Shown here: in pieces, positions 1-10,498 of the stretch
Layout of the letters: the number at the start of each line of letters is the position of its first letter
Position numbering within the stretch: position 1 is the stretch's first letter
Origin: Pseudomonadota bacterium
GTDB taxonomy: Bacteria > Pseudomonadota > Gammaproteobacteria > Pseudomonadales > Moraxellaceae
Assembly (NCBI GenBank): GCA_023393635.1
Contig: JAEWKT010000061.1
Span: 1 to 64,000, forward strand
DNA: 64,000 nucleotides
Reading direction: 5' to 3'
Translations under genes and position numbers: made by a program
The notes under the pieces: generated by a model
What the model was told of the DNA's origin: nothing
Databases searched by the model: none
What the model saw: the letters and a program-made list of their open reading frames with translations, nothing else

Positions 1-235
1 CCACAGGGCTTTGCTGCTGTTCATCGACTAACGATAATACAGGCAGATGAAAATCACGCCACTCTACCTCATGAGTATTCGCCTCGGCACTTAATGCCGC
101 CAGTACCAGATTCTGCGGGATTAACCATGGTAGTTGCTGATGGGCTTCAATCACGTAGACGTCTACAAAACCTGTGGTCGTCGTGAGCAAGCTCATGGCA
201 TTGCTTGTATCTTGTTGATTCGTACTAGTATTCAC
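1..235 (-). CDS. chpC: ChpC-like CheW-family adaptor, 3' end outside the window
   Basis: Only the first 78 codons are present. The reading frame is open to the window edge and starts at a GTG at 235 that overlaps the end of chpB by 11 bases; AGGGAG lies about 7 bases upstream, which favours this GTG over the ATG at 196. The peptide reads VDVYVIEAHQQLPWLIPQN and then FHLPVLSLVDEQQ, which fits the N-terminal part of a CheW-like fold. Position directly after chpB matches the chpA-chpB-chpC order of Pseudomonas Pil-Chp loci, where ChpC is a second CheW-type linker between receptors and the ChpA kinase. The name rests mostly on context because the protein is incomplete. Confidence 0.6.
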   Translation of the reverse strand, partial: MNTSTNQQDTSNAMSLLTTTTGFVDVYVIEAHQQLPWLIPQNLVLAALSAEANTHEVEWRDFHLPVLSLVDEQQQSPV

Positions 236-1202
236 GACTTTTCTCCCTGCTTTGCTGGTATTCATTAATTAATTGGTTTGCTAGCCCTTCGGGACAACTA
301 TTAAAACAAACTTGCCCTGTAGCACGCATTTGATCAGGTTGGCTAGGTGAAGTACAACTTTCAGCAGTTTGCGCCCAAATTTTTCCACCACAGGAAATCT
401 GATAGGCAGCGGAATGACTGCCATCATCACCCATTCCACTAAATACGATAGTCAATAATTGTTGCCTAAAGATGCTGCTTGCTCGCCGCATAACTTCGGT
501 GATAGAAGGTTGATAGGCACCTGGCCAAGCTTCATGCTGAAGCTGAACTTTACCTTCACCTGTAAAGCTAATCTGCTGGATAGCAGGAACAATATATACC
601 CTGCCTTGATCAAGCTGTTTATCAGGCTGGTCAAAGCCTTCAAAAACCCACTGATTATGGCGGCCCAAAATACGCGGCAATTGTACCTGCATATGCGGAT
701 CAATATGTTGCACCAATAAAAAACTAATTGGTATATCTGTTGGCAACTTGTCCAAAAACGCTTTTACTGCCTCCAAGCCACCCATTGATGCAGCCAGTAC
801 CACCACACGCCATAATTCAGGTAACACTGCGCTTGATGTGATTGATCCGTTGGTTAAATGTGAAACCACATGATTGTTTAAAATAGGCACATTATTACTT
901 AATAGTTTTAATAACTTGCGACTAATCACCTGCTTCCAGCGTTTATACATTATTTGTTCAGTAAAAGACGGCGCCGCTACAATCCCTACCAAAAAAGGCT
1001 GATCAAAGCCAATTAAATCAAGTAAATCATCTTCGTTTTCAACATCAATGACCCATAGATCAGGCTGCTCTATAAACTGGGTTTCGCCAAATTGGCGTGA
1101 TGCCAGACAATGTAAAATGTCAAAGCCGCAAAACTGGGCAACATCGCTCAAAGCATGGCGTTGTCTGGCATCATCAGCAACGATGATTAGCTTGGGAGTC
1201 AT
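225..1202 (-). CDS. chpB: ChpB, CheB-type protein-glutamate methylesterase of the Pil-Chp system
   Basis: 325 residues. The C-terminal half is a CheB methylesterase domain with the expected catalytic residues: Ser139 in AASMGG, His166 in VQHID and Asp259 in GMGDDG. It would remove methyl groups added by PilK to the PilJ receptor, resetting adaptation of twitching chemosensing. The N-terminal ~110 residues look like a decayed receiver domain: an acidic pair near residue 10 (ADD) and VIDVENEDD near 51-59, but no clear conserved lysine. It lies 42 bases after chpA and overlaps chpC, so it is part of the same operon. Whether phosphorylation still controls it is unclear. Confidence 0.88.
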   Translation of the reverse strand: MTPKLIIVADDARQRHALSDVAQFCGFDILHCLASRQFGETQFIEQPDLWVIDVENEDDLLDLIGFDQPFLVGIVAAPSFTEQIMYKRWKQVISRKLLKLLSNNVPILNNHVVSHLTNGSITSSAVLPELWRVVVLAASMGGLEAVKAFLDKLPTDIPISFLLVQHIDPHMQVQLPRILGRHNQWVFEGFDQPDKQLDQGRVYIVPAIQQISFTGEGKVQLQHEAWPGAYQPSITEVMRRASSIFRQQLLTIVFSGMGDDGSHSAAYQISCGGKIWAQTAESCTSPSQPDQMRATGQVCFNSCPEGLANQLINEYQQSREKSREY

Positions 1203-1244
1203 CTTTTAATACTAGCCTCTTGCAGGGATACTTAAACCCTGCTG

Positions 1245-4200
1245 TTAGCCATTACTGGCAGTGACCAATAGCTCTTCGATATTTAACAGTAACTCTGCTT
1301 CCTGGAATGGTTTACCCATGTAAGCGTTTACACCTGTTAAAAATGCCCGTTCACGATGTTTTTCACCTGTTCTGGAGGTAATCATAATAATAGGCAGCTC
1401 ACTCATGCGTTCGTTATGGCGCACCAGTGTAGCGACTTCAAAACCATCCATACGTGGCATTTCGATATCCAGTAGCATGATATCTGGGGTAATCTCTTCT
1501 AGCTTCTCTATGGCATCTACCCCATCTTTGGCTGTCACCACATCATAACCCTGACGTTCAAGCAAACGGGTGGTTACTTTACGAACAGTCACCGAGTCAT
1601 CCACCACCATCACCAGTTGTTTTCTTTGATCAGTGCGTGCTGGTGCTGATACCACTTTGGCTGTTTTGGTAGCTGTCTGCATACGCTGAGAAGCCGCGGC
1701 ACGTCTTGCCAATGCTTGTGCATCCAAAATAATACTGACAGAACCATCGCCTAAAATTGTCGCACCCGAGATCATATCAATTGATGCCAATTGCTGGCCT
1801 GCAGGTTTAACCACCACTTCAGCACGTGATCCAACCAGCTGGTCAACCTGAATTGCAGTGGACTTACCCATGCTCTTCACCAGCAGTACGGGTAAAGACA
1901 TACTCTGGGTTTGTAGATGTGGTGCTTTGATGCCTTGAGTAAACTCACCCAAATATCTGAGGCGATAATCCTGCCCATCAATATCAAAGTGTTCATCATC
2001 ACTTTGATAATATTGTTCTAGTGCCACAGGTGACACTCGTACAATACGTTCAATATGTGCCAGTGGAATTGCAAATTGACGGTCTGCTACCCGCACCATA
2101 AGGGCATCAGTGACTGCAACTGTTAATGGTAAACGCAGGGTCAAGCGCGTGCCTTTGCCTGCTACAGAATCTGCGCTCACAGTTCCGCCCAGCAGTTTAA
2201 TTTCGCTTTGAACCACATCCATGCCAACACCACGTCCAGAAATCTGCGTGACTTCTTTGGCTGTGGTCAAACCAGCATTAAAAATAAATTGAATGACATC
2301 ATAATCACTGAGCTTCGAATCAGCAGCAATCAGGCCACGTTCAATTGCTTTTTGGCGTACAGCCTGAACATTAATTCCTTTACCGTCGTCTTCCAGCGTA
2401 ATAATAATCTCATTACCCTGACGCTCTACGTTTAGATTCACCTGACCCATCGCTGGCTTTTTAGCGGCCTGACGCTCTTCAGGCGTTTCTAAACCATGAT
2501 CCACAGCGTTGCGCAACATATGCTCTAGCGGCGCCACAATGCGGTCGAGTACGGTACGATCCAACTCGCCTTCTGCATTATTAATTAACAACTCAGCTGG
2601 TTTGCCAAGTTCATTTGAGGTTTGTCGTACCACACGTTGTAAACGCGGTAACAAGCGTGAAAATGGCACCAAACGCGAATTCATTAAGCCGTCTTGAAGC
2701 TCGGATTGTGTTCGTGATTGCTGTAATAGCAGGCTTTCAGTATCCCGAATTCTGTCGCTTAACGTATTTTTAAAATCTACCAAATCCGATGCCGATTCAG
2801 CCAAAGATTTGGACAACTGATTTAAAGCTGAGTATTGATCCATCTCCAGGGGGTCAAAGTCAGCATATTGCCCGCGCTCTTCTTCATGACGGGCTAAAAT
2901 CTGTGACTCCAGTTCACCTTCCATTCGGCGCAACTGCTCCGCCAAACGCTGGATGGTTAAGCCCATTTCATCGAGCACATAACCAATATTATTCACGCCC
3001 ATTTCGATTCGACCGCGGTTAATTGCGGTTTCACCAGCAAGGTTAATCATTTTTTCCATCATGCTGGCAGAAACACGAATCATTTCATTGGTATTATTGG
3101 CCTGTTCAGTTTGTTGGCTATTGAACATGCCATACATTGAAGGAGGTTCGGAGCCATCTCCACGAATCTCAAATAGCCTTTCTTGCTCGAATAAAGTCTG
3201 AGCACCGACCTCTTGACGGAATTGTTGTTGCTGCTCGTCGAAACGCGGCAAGGTAGTTAAGCTATCAGGGTCTTTACGGAACAGTTGCAGTGTTTGTAAT
3301 AACGCGACAGGCTCAAGCGGTTCACGTTGTTGCTCAAGTACCTCAACAGCATCTGCCAGCCAATCATGACAAAGCTCAAGCAACTTGCCTAATAATGCAG
3401 GTACAGGTTTTTGCGAGGTGGCTAACTCTTCATACACAAACTCAAGCTCATGCGCAAAATCACCTAGCACGGCAACGCCTGCCATTCTTGCGCCACCTTT
3501 TAAGGTGTGCAAACTGCGCTGTAATTCCAGCAATAATCGTTTTTCTTTATTGTCTTTTAGCCATTGTTGTAAAAGTTGACTACTATGATCCACCTGCTCA
3601 TGTGCTTCTTCCATAAACAAATCGAGCATATCGGAATCTGGTCGATTGTCATTGGTCCACTCTTGAGAGCCTGCATAGTGGTGTCTTATTTGCCCAGCAG
3701 CAGACGTGGTAGCCTCTGGCAGAGTTGCAGGAATAACAGTGGCGGGGGTCGTGGACTTGTTAATATCACCTTTATCTGCCAACTGAGCCAGATCAACTGT
3801 TTCAACTGATGCAGGCCGCTCACTCGCCACAGTAGGTTCTTGCACTTCAACTGGGCGAACAGAAGATGTTTCTGCAACCACCTGCTGACCGCTTAATTGC
3901 GTCAACACGCTATCATCGCCAGTGGCCAGATAACGCAGTAACACCTCCATTTCTTCGTTAGCAAAGAAAGAAGTACCTTGTGTACCAAGCTGTTCAACCT
4001 GTTCAGCCACAATATCTTGCGCATGCCGCATGAACTGGATCAGTGTTGGTGTTGAGGTTAAGGCACCATTCACTAAACGTTCATAAACCGTCTCGAGCTC
4101 ATGACCAAAATCACCCAGACTGCTCACTTGAGCCATACGTGCACCACCTTTTAAAGTGTGCAAATGGCGTTGAAGCGTTTTAAGTGGTTCAACATCTGAC

Positions 4201-7200
4201 GGATTATGTTGCCACTGGCTAAAGCTTATCTCAATTTCATTGACCAGCTCTTCTGCTTCCTCCATGAATATTTCAAGAAGTTCTTCGTCAACCTCAGTAT
4301 CCATCGCTTTAGCAGGTGCAGTAATACGTTCTGGTGACGTAGCAACTGGTTGCGCCTGTGACTCTTCAATAACGCTGGTCGTTGCCTGATCAGCTTTATG
4401 ATCAAACTCAAATTCATGTGCCAGAATATCACTTAATTCATCAAGCACTTTAATATCTAAAGTGGGCTTTTGCACGGCTGCCAAAGCATCAAAAATTTCG
4501 GTCAAGGCAAAATGTGCTTTTAATAAAGATTCGACATGCGCTGCACCAATTGCCTGTGCAGGAACATTTTTAAGCTTGTGATATACATTACATAAATATT
4601 GAGTAAGCTGCTGTAATACAGTAAATGGCGTCTGTAAGGCAGCTTCATGCAACTGCTGACTTTGCTCAATGAGCGTTGCAAAATATTCGCTCACCTCGCC
4701 ACTTGCCAGATTTTCTTCCAGATCATATTCAGCATCTAGCAATTCATCTAAAGACAGATTTAACAGTTGCGTCACAATGCCCTGACCACCAAATGGACTA
4801 GCACCTGTTTCTGTATCCTTAGCATGAGCCAATTCTGAATAGTGCGACACTTGATCCATTAGCTCAAAGTCATGTGCCTCAAGCTCTGAATGCCTACCAT
4901 CTTCAAGGGCTTCTAAATGCGAACCCACGCATTGCACAAACTGCTCCAAGAAGCCCACATGCTCTTTGGATACGGGTTCATGCATACGGATTAAACGCTT
5001 AAATTCTTCTTCCAAAGTGATTGCAAGTTTTGAAATAGAATCGACATGCGACATGGCAGCACTACCACGCAAGGTATGCAATGCTCGGATGACCTGATCA
5101 GGCACTTCATCAAGTGATTCATTGTTTTCAATAAATGAATGTAGGATTTCGATATGTTCTTCGGCTTCTTCAATGAAAATACTTAAGCCTTCTTTATCAT
5201 CCAAGGCACCTTGTAGTGCCTCTGATTCTTGTACCTCTGCTGCTTTGTCGGTATCTTGTGCAGTAACAAGGTGCTGTTCCATGTCTGCTGCATCAATGTC
5301 AGCATGACGATCAACTACTTTTTCAGTCAGGGTGAATACTAATGCTTCAGAGTCTGCCCATGGTAAGTCTGAATCTAAAACCTCTTCGCCTTTACTTAAA
5401 CAGTTTGCCACATAAATATACGGACGCGAGTCAAAACCCGAAACTTGCTTATTAGAAAACTCAGCCACTAATGAAGGATATTGTTCGATTACCTGAGTAA
5501 TTAACTCAAGCATTACTGGTTCAACACTTACTGTATTATCCAGCACGCGATTAAGCATGTTTTCTATTGACCAGGCCAACTCGCCTGATCTAAAAGCCCC
5601 AACCATACGCCCTGAGCCTTTTAGGGTATGAAACGAGCGTCGAATGTCTTTTAATAGTTCAAGGTTTTGAGGCTGTAATGACCACTGCGGAAAGTTTTCC
5701 TGAAGGCTTTCTAGAACTTCAGTGGCCTCTTCCACAAAAATTTCACGGATATCATCATCCTGAGAGAAGTCATCCTCAGGTAATTGTATGTCTAATATTG
5801 CTGCCTGAGTTGCGCTAGCGACTTGATTGTGCGTGGGCATCTGTTCAGCCATAGCTAATCCTTCAATAGAGGATAACAACTCTACAGGAGTTGTATCATG
5901 ATATATCTTTTCCCCACCCATAAAAACGACTGGCTCATCTTCGGTGGATTGAATAATTTTTTCCAGACTTTGCTCAAATGTATTTAAAATTTGATCGTCC
6001 TGAAAGTGGGCAGCCAATTGATCCAGATAGTACTCAAGCGAAGCAATATTTTGAGCGACTAGATCAATTTGCGTACGGGTTACTGCATAATTCTTTTTAA
6101 ATATTGTCTTTTTTAAAATATCATTAAACTGTGCAACAAGATGCGCTGCACGTGACAAATTAAGGAATATAAAAATCCCTTTTAGCTCTTCAAAGCGCGC
6201 TGGTAAATCTTTTAATAACTGGACATCGTGCTTAACACTATAATTTGAAAAAATATTTTTTACTGCTTCAAGTGCAACTCGAGACTCCCTGACCACGGCA
6301 CTATGGGCATCATTAATGATGACCTCACCATCTATTGCGCTATCAGCCTGTGTTTCAAATGCTTTAGCCAAATGGGTTAAATTTGTTTCTGCTTTTTTTA
6401 ACTGCTCTTTTGCTGATTCAATATGTTCTGATAGATTATTTTTCTGCTGTAGATGTGCAATCACTTGCTGAACTTGCTGACAAATCTCGCTCCAGCCTGA
6501 CAGTTCAAGCAAACGCATGGCTTCCGTCAGTAGTGCGATAGTTTTGTTTTTTTGGGTCGCATCAAGTGACGGAACTGACAGCAATTGCTGGCCAGCACTT
6601 TTAACCAGCAATAAGATTTTATCCAGAACCAGTGTAGAGGTTGCATTACCATCACCCATCGCCACACTCACGGCATGCTGATGCAGTGTAAACTCATGCT
6701 CTACACTAAACAATTCAAATAACTCAAGCAATTCAAACAACATACTTTCATCAAATTGATTTTGCGAAAGCATGCGCTCCAGACGTATCAAAGTTTGCTT
6801 TAAGGTGATTGCTTGCACATCAATACTATGATTAAGCATTTCTTTATGAAGCTTAGACAGTACCTGCCACAAGCCTGCTTGCTGAATAGTATTAGCACCC
6901 GCAGCAAAGTACTGGGACACTTTAACCAACCCTTCCAGGGTGGTTTGATCTTTGGGATTTAATAAGAATTCATTTAATAAATAGCGATAAGTACTGGTAG
7001 CAGCTTGCCAGCTTTCTTCATTTAAAGGCTGCTGAATTTGATCAGGTTCAACTAACAAACTATAGTCAATCCGTGGATAAGTTTTATTGGTAGTTAGTTT
7101 TTGTTCTTCAAGTAAACTTCTTAGCTGCTTAACCACCCGATAAATCGTTAAGGGCTGCAAACGTTTTGAATGATGCAAGGTATATAGTTCATGCTTTAAA

Positions 7201-7523
7201 GTATCAATACCCTGCGTTAGTGCTACTGAATGTTTAATATCAATTTTTTTGGCTGCAATAAAAAACGCTAACTGCTCTAAACTTTCAGACAGAATTAATG
7301 GATCAGGTAGTTCAGTCATTGTTAAGGTGCCACTCACCTGATGCAAGAACTGTCCTACTTCTTTAAATTGATTGGCATGTTGAGCAGCTTGGGCAGCCTG
7401 ACGCGCACTAAGTAGTGTCTCATTTAGTGAGTCAATGACCCAGCCTAAAGCCATGCTCGATTGCTGTGTTGTATCCTGCTTTGATATATTCATATTATCC
7501 AGTCTAGGTGCAGATTTTTTCAT
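1245..7523 (-). CDS. chpA: ChpA, hybrid multi-Hpt CheA-type histidine kinase with C-terminal receiver
   Basis: 2092 residues, the central kinase of the type IV pilus chemosensory system. Residues 1-~560 are a helical FimL/Hpt-like region without a clear phospho-histidine. Four canonical Hpt domains follow, with HTLKG-type motifs at His632, His816, His1122 and His1339. Then come the dimerisation and HATPase region (LRNAVDHGLE near 1670, GRGVGMDVV), a CheW-like domain (~1800-1930) and a receiver with phospho-acceptor Asp2019 in LLDIEMPRMDG. P. aeruginosa ChpA is longer and has more phosphotransfer domains. The start at 7523 overlaps pilK by 20 bases; ATG at 7493 is an alternative. It should phosphorylate PilG and PilH. 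Confidence 0.95.
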   Translation of the reverse strand: MKKSAPRLDNMNISKQDTTQQSSMALGWVIDSLNETLLSARQAAQAAQHANQFKEVGQFLHQVSGTLTMTELPDPLILSESLEQLAFFIAAKKIDIKHSVALTQGIDTLKHELYTLHHSKRLQPLTIYRVVKQLRSLLEEQKLTTNKTYPRIDYSLLVEPDQIQQPLNEESWQAATSTYRYLLNEFLLNPKDQTTLEGLVKVSQYFAAGANTIQQAGLWQVLSKLHKEMLNHSIDVQAITLKQTLIRLERMLSQNQFDESMLFELLELFELFSVEHEFTLHQHAVSVAMGDGNATSTLVLDKILLLVKSAGQQLLSVPSLDATQKNKTIALLTEAMRLLELSGWSEICQQVQQVIAHLQQKNNLSEHIESAKEQLKKAETNLTHLAKAFETQADSAIDGEVIINDAHSAVVRESRVALEAVKNIFSNYSVKHDVQLLKDLPARFEELKGIFIFLNLSRAAHLVAQFNDILKKTIFKKNYAVTRTQIDLVAQNIASLEYYLDQLAAHFQDDQILNTFEQSLEKIIQSTEDEPVVFMGGEKIYHDTTPVELLSSIEGLAMAEQMPTHNQVASATQAAILDIQLPEDDFSQDDDIREIFVEEATEVLESLQENFPQWSLQPQNLELLKDIRRSFHTLKGSGRMVGAFRSGELAWSIENMLNRVLDNTVSVEPVMLELITQVIEQYPSLVAEFSNKQVSGFDSRPYIYVANCLSKGEEVLDSDLPWADSEALVFTLTEKVVDRHADIDAADMEQHLVTAQDTDKAAEVQESEALQGALDDKEGLSIFIEEAEEHIEILHSFIENNESLDEVPDQVIRALHTLRGSAAMSHVDSISKLAITLEEEFKRLIRMHEPVSKEHVGFLEQFVQCVGSHLEALEDGRHSELEAHDFELMDQVSHYSELAHAKDTETGASPFGGQGIVTQLLNLSLDELLDAEYDLEENLASGEVSEYFATLIEQSQQLHEAALQTPFTVLQQLTQYLCNVYHKLKNVPAQAIGAAHVESLLKAHFALTEIFDALAAVQKPTLDIKVLDELSDILAHEFEFDHKADQATTSVIEESQAQPVATSPERITAPAKAMDTEVDEELLEIFMEEAEELVNEIEISFSQWQHNPSDVEPLKTLQRHLHTLKGGARMAQVSSLGDFGHELETVYERLVNGALTSTPTLIQFMRHAQDIVAEQVEQLGTQGTSFFANEEMEVLLRYLATGDDSVLTQLSGQQVVAETSSVRPVEVQEPTVASERPASVETVDLAQLADKGDINKSTTPATVIPATLPEATTSAAGQIRHHYAGSQEWTNDNRPDSDMLDLFMEEAHEQVDHSSQLLQQWLKDNKEKRLLLELQRSLHTLKGGARMAGVAVLGDFAHELEFVYEELATSQKPVPALLGKLLELCHDWLADAVEVLEQQREPLEPVALLQTLQLFRKDPDSLTTLPRFDEQQQQFRQEVGAQTLFEQERLFEIRGDGSEPPSMYGMFNSQQTEQANNTNEMIRVSASMMEKMINLAGETAINRGRIEMGVNNIGYVLDEMGLTIQRLAEQLRRMEGELESQILARHEEERGQYADFDPLEMDQYSALNQLSKSLAESASDLVDFKNTLSDRIRDTESLLLQQSRTQSELQDGLMNSRLVPFSRLLPRLQRVVRQTSNELGKPAELLINNAEGELDRTVLDRIVAPLEHMLRNAVDHGLETPEERQAAKKPAMGQVNLNVERQGNEIIITLEDDGKGINVQAVRQKAIERGLIAADSKLSDYDVIQFIFNAGLTTAKEVTQISGRGVGMDVVQSEIKLLGGTVSADSVAGKGTRLTLRLPLTVAVTDALMVRVADRQFAIPLAHIERIVRVSPVALEQYYQSDDEHFDIDGQDYRLRYLGEFTQGIKAPHLQTQSMSLPVLLVKSMGKSTAIQVDQLVGSRAEVVVKPAGQQLASIDMISGATILGDGSVSIILDAQALARRAAASQRMQTATKTAKVVSAPARTDQRKQLVMVVDDSVTVRKVTTRLLERQGYDVVTAKDGVDAIEKLEEITPDIMLLDIEMPRMDGFEVATLVRHNERMSELPIIMITSRTGEKHRERAFLTGVNAYMGKPFQEAELLLNIEELLVTASNG

Positions 7524-8319
7524 ATGCCAGTGTCCCTGACCATTCGATCTTTTTCAATTGATGATGGTGCCACTCAAGAACTTCACCAGGTCCTAATACC
7601 AATATACCGCCAACATCCAAACATTTCACTAAAGCATTTAAAATGTCACGCCGATCAAATTTTTTAAAATAAATCAGGACATTCTGGCAAAAAATAATAT
7701 TCAACCTTCTAAATGGAACACTAACCACATTCATTAGGTTAAATTGTCTAAAAAAAACATGCGACTTTAAATTATCAGCGACCTGCCAGTAAAGTTGCCC
7801 TACCATTTGTCCATTATCGGAGAGTAACCGTGCTGGAATGTGCTCAGCTTTTCTGGCCAGATAAAGACCTTCTTTTGCAGTCACCAATACTTGCTGGCTA
7901 ATATCAGTTGCAAGCACTTCATAACCATACATTGCAAAGCGTTCAGCCAGCATTGCCAGTGACCACGCCTCTTCACCAGTTGAACAGCCAACGCTCCAAA
8001 CCTTGACGTGTTGCTTGGCATGCATCAAATAATGCTCCACCAGGTCAAAAGAAGGCTGATGACGAAAAAAAGACGTCTCATGCACCACCAATGACTCGGC
8101 TAGGCGTTGCCACTCTGATTTATTGCGACATACCAATTGATAATAGCTTTCTGCGTCAAGCCGATACTGAACCATATTTTTAACAATACGCTGCTCAAAT
8201 AAACGATGCTGGCGTACGGGTAAAACCATGCCAATACGCGACTCGATTAAAGAGCGCCAGAGACTGGCAAGCTCAGTATCTAACCCAGACGAAAAGCCAT
8301 TATGTGTCACTTCATCCAT
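7504..8319 (-). CDS. pilK: PilK, CheR-type chemoreceptor methyltransferase
   Basis: 271 residues. An N-terminal all-alpha CheR domain (~1-85) precedes a SAM-dependent methyltransferase domain with WSVGCSTGEEAWSLAM (motif I, ~125-140), ATDIS (acidic residue binding SAM) and FCQNVLIYF (~213-221), the typical CheR signature. It would methylate glutamates in the PilJ signalling domain, opposing ChpB. It lies 26 bases after pilJ and its end overlaps chpA by 20 bases, suggesting translational coupling. Acinetobacter loci usually lack this gene, whereas Pseudomonas has it. Confidence 0.9.
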   Translation of the reverse strand: MDEVTHNGFSSGLDTELASLWRSLIESRIGMVLPVRQHRLFEQRIVKNMVQYRLDAESYYQLVCRNKSEWQRLAESLVVHETSFFRHQPSFDLVEHYLMHAKQHVKVWSVGCSTGEEAWSLAMLAERFAMYGYEVLATDISQQVLVTAKEGLYLARKAEHIPARLLSDNGQMVGQLYWQVADNLKSHVFFRQFNLMNVVSVPFRRLNIIFCQNVLIYFKKFDRRDILNALVKCLDVGGILVLGPGEVLEWHHHQLKKIEWSGTLAYEKICT

Positions 8320-8345
8320 GACGACACTCTCAGTTGAAATTACAC

Positions 8346-10457
8346 CTACATATCTTCTGGTAGTTTAAAGTCAGATACAGAAGCACGTAACTCAACCGCC
8401 ATATTTGCCAGATCACCAACCGACTTGGCCGTATTAATGGTACCTGTCGTGGTTTGTGTCGTAATATCCTGAATAACATTCATGGTATTGGAAATATGAC
8501 CTGCCGAAGCCGCCTGTTGACGGGCAGCGTCAGAAATGTTCTGAATCAAATCTGCCAGCGTTCTAGATACAGTTTGTACTTGCTCTAGGGCAACGCCCGC
8601 ATCTTTTGCCAAGTGTGCACCGCGTACTACCTCACTTGTGGTTTGTTCCATTGAAATAACGGCTTCATTGGTATCACTTTGAATGGTTTTAACCAAGCCT
8701 TCAATCTGTTTAGTCGCTGCTGCTGAACGTTCTGCAAGACGCTGTACTTCATCCGCTACCACCGCAAAACCACGACCTGCTTCACCTGCCATCGATGCCT
8801 GAATTGCCGCGTTCAATGCCAAAATGTTGGTTTGGTCGGCAATGTCATTAATTAACGATACAATATCACCAATTTCCTGTGACGATTCACCCAAGCGTTT
8901 AATACGTTTAGAGGTTTCCTGAATCTGCTCACGGATCATGTCCATGCCTTCAATAGTGCGCTGTACCACATCAGCACCCGTATAGGCAATATCAACCGAA
9001 CGTTCCGCTACCGCTGCTGACTCCATGGCGTTTGCAGATACCTGGTCAATAGACACAGCCATTTCATTAATTGCTGCAGAGGCACCCGCAATTTCTTGCG
9101 CCTGATGCTCAGAAGAATCAGATAATTGCATAGCAATAGACTGAGTTTCTTGAGAATAATCAGCAACCTGGGCAGAGGTTAAGTTAATTTTTGAAACCAG
9201 TTCGCGTAGTTGGTCAATCGCAAAGTTGATTGAGTCAGCAATGGCGCCTGTAAAGTCTTCAGATACCGTTGCGTTGGTGGTCAAGTCACCATCTGCCAAG
9301 TCACCTAATTCATCAAGCAAGCGCAAAATAGCGATCTGGTTTTGTTCGTTTTCTTCCTGAATCGCTTTGGCACGGCCAATATCCTGTTTGGCACGTAAGC
9401 TAAATAAGCGGTTTAAGGCATAAGCAATTAAGCCCAAGCCGAAAATAAACAGAATAGCCACACCAATATTAGTCAGGTTATAGCGCGAGTTAACACTACT
9501 ACCCAATTGATCGAGTTTATCCAGTAACGTATCGGAGTCAGTAAATACACTATTGGCCGCATTACGAACCTGAATAATTTGTGGAGAGTTTACTAACACA
9601 CGGCTTGCCGCTACTTTAATCACTTCATTATAAGTATCTTGAATGGATTGTAATGAGCTACGCAGGCCAGCATCACCAATACGCTGAACCCCTAATTCTG
9701 AATCACCACGTAACTGACCATTAAGATAACGACCAAAGTCTTCCGCATCGGTACTAAAGTCATCGGCAGAAGCAACGGATGCTTCATCCCCAGTCAATAC
9801 TGAGTTTACAGAACGCAAAATACGCTCAGCGAGCCAGACCTGGTTTTTAGCCAAAGCAACCTGACTATTTGGTTCATTAGCGCGAACCAGGCCATCAACC
9901 ACCACGTTATACTCGGCCTGTACGTCAGGAATAGCTTCCGAAATACTAACGCCAATATCATAAAGCGAGTTTACGGTTTTTTGCTGAGATAAAATCAGGG
10001 TGACACGTTTATTAATGTTACCCCAAAGCTCATCAACACTTTTAATGGCCTCTGAGCTATCACCATAAATATCATGTACATCTTCTAGACGCGCATTAAA
10101 CTGGTCTTGAGAGTCTTTAAGGTTTTTTGCTGCCGTGGCATCACCCGATACAGAAGCCTCTGTCGCATAACGTGATACCTGCTGGGACAATAAGCGCAAT
10201 TCACCAACATCACGGGTTAGCGAGTTAGCATTCGGTACATTAATAAATAAGTACACCATGGCAATCAGGGTAATAATTAACCCCGCTACACCCCACCACA
10301 ACAATGGTCTGGCTTGCGCAGTATCACCAAAGGTTGATGCCGTCGCATCCCAGTAGGCTTGTACCCCTTTCACCCACTTTGGTACATTGCGGTCTTTATT
10401 GCTCAACTTAAATGGAAACGGTTTTTTACCTTTCTCCGTGTTTTGACTCATGCCCAA
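8346..10457 (-). CDS. pilJ: PilJ, methyl-accepting chemoreceptor for twitching motility
   Basis: 703 residues. Membrane segments lie at about 52-72 (WWGVAGLIITLIAMVYLF) and 330-350 (IGVAILFIFGLGLIAYAL) and flank a periplasmic helical PilJ sensor region with two related halves. A HAMP-like segment and a long cytoplasmic coiled coil follow. The signalling tip contains NDIADQTNILALNAAIQAS and AGEAGRGFAVVADEVQRLA, the hallmark of MCP proteins and close to PilJ. It senses pilus or surface cues and controls ChpA through PilI. The start could be this ATG or the ATG two codons on (MSQN). It sits between pilI and pilK. Confidence 0.95.
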   Translation of the reverse strand: MGMSQNTEKGKKPFPFKLSNKDRNVPKWVKGVQAYWDATASTFGDTAQARPLLWWGVAGLIITLIAMVYLFINVPNANSLTRDVGELRLLSQQVSRYATEASVSGDATAAKNLKDSQDQFNARLEDVHDIYGDSSEAIKSVDELWGNINKRVTLILSQQKTVNSLYDIGVSISEAIPDVQAEYNVVVDGLVRANEPNSQVALAKNQVWLAERILRSVNSVLTGDEASVASADDFSTDAEDFGRYLNGQLRGDSELGVQRIGDAGLRSSLQSIQDTYNEVIKVAASRVLVNSPQIIQVRNAANSVFTDSDTLLDKLDQLGSSVNSRYNLTNIGVAILFIFGLGLIAYALNRLFSLRAKQDIGRAKAIQEENEQNQIAILRLLDELGDLADGDLTTNATVSEDFTGAIADSINFAIDQLRELVSKINLTSAQVADYSQETQSIAMQLSDSSEHQAQEIAGASAAINEMAVSIDQVSANAMESAAVAERSVDIAYTGADVVQRTIEGMDMIREQIQETSKRIKRLGESSQEIGDIVSLINDIADQTNILALNAAIQASMAGEAGRGFAVVADEVQRLAERSAAATKQIEGLVKTIQSDTNEAVISMEQTTSEVVRGAHLAKDAGVALEQVQTVSRTLADLIQNISDAARQQAASAGHISNTMNVIQDITTQTTTGTINTAKSVGDLANMAVELRASVSDFKLPEDM

Positions 10458-10498
10458 GACTCCCTAATTCTTTATAAATTCGACCATATCAATTCTAA

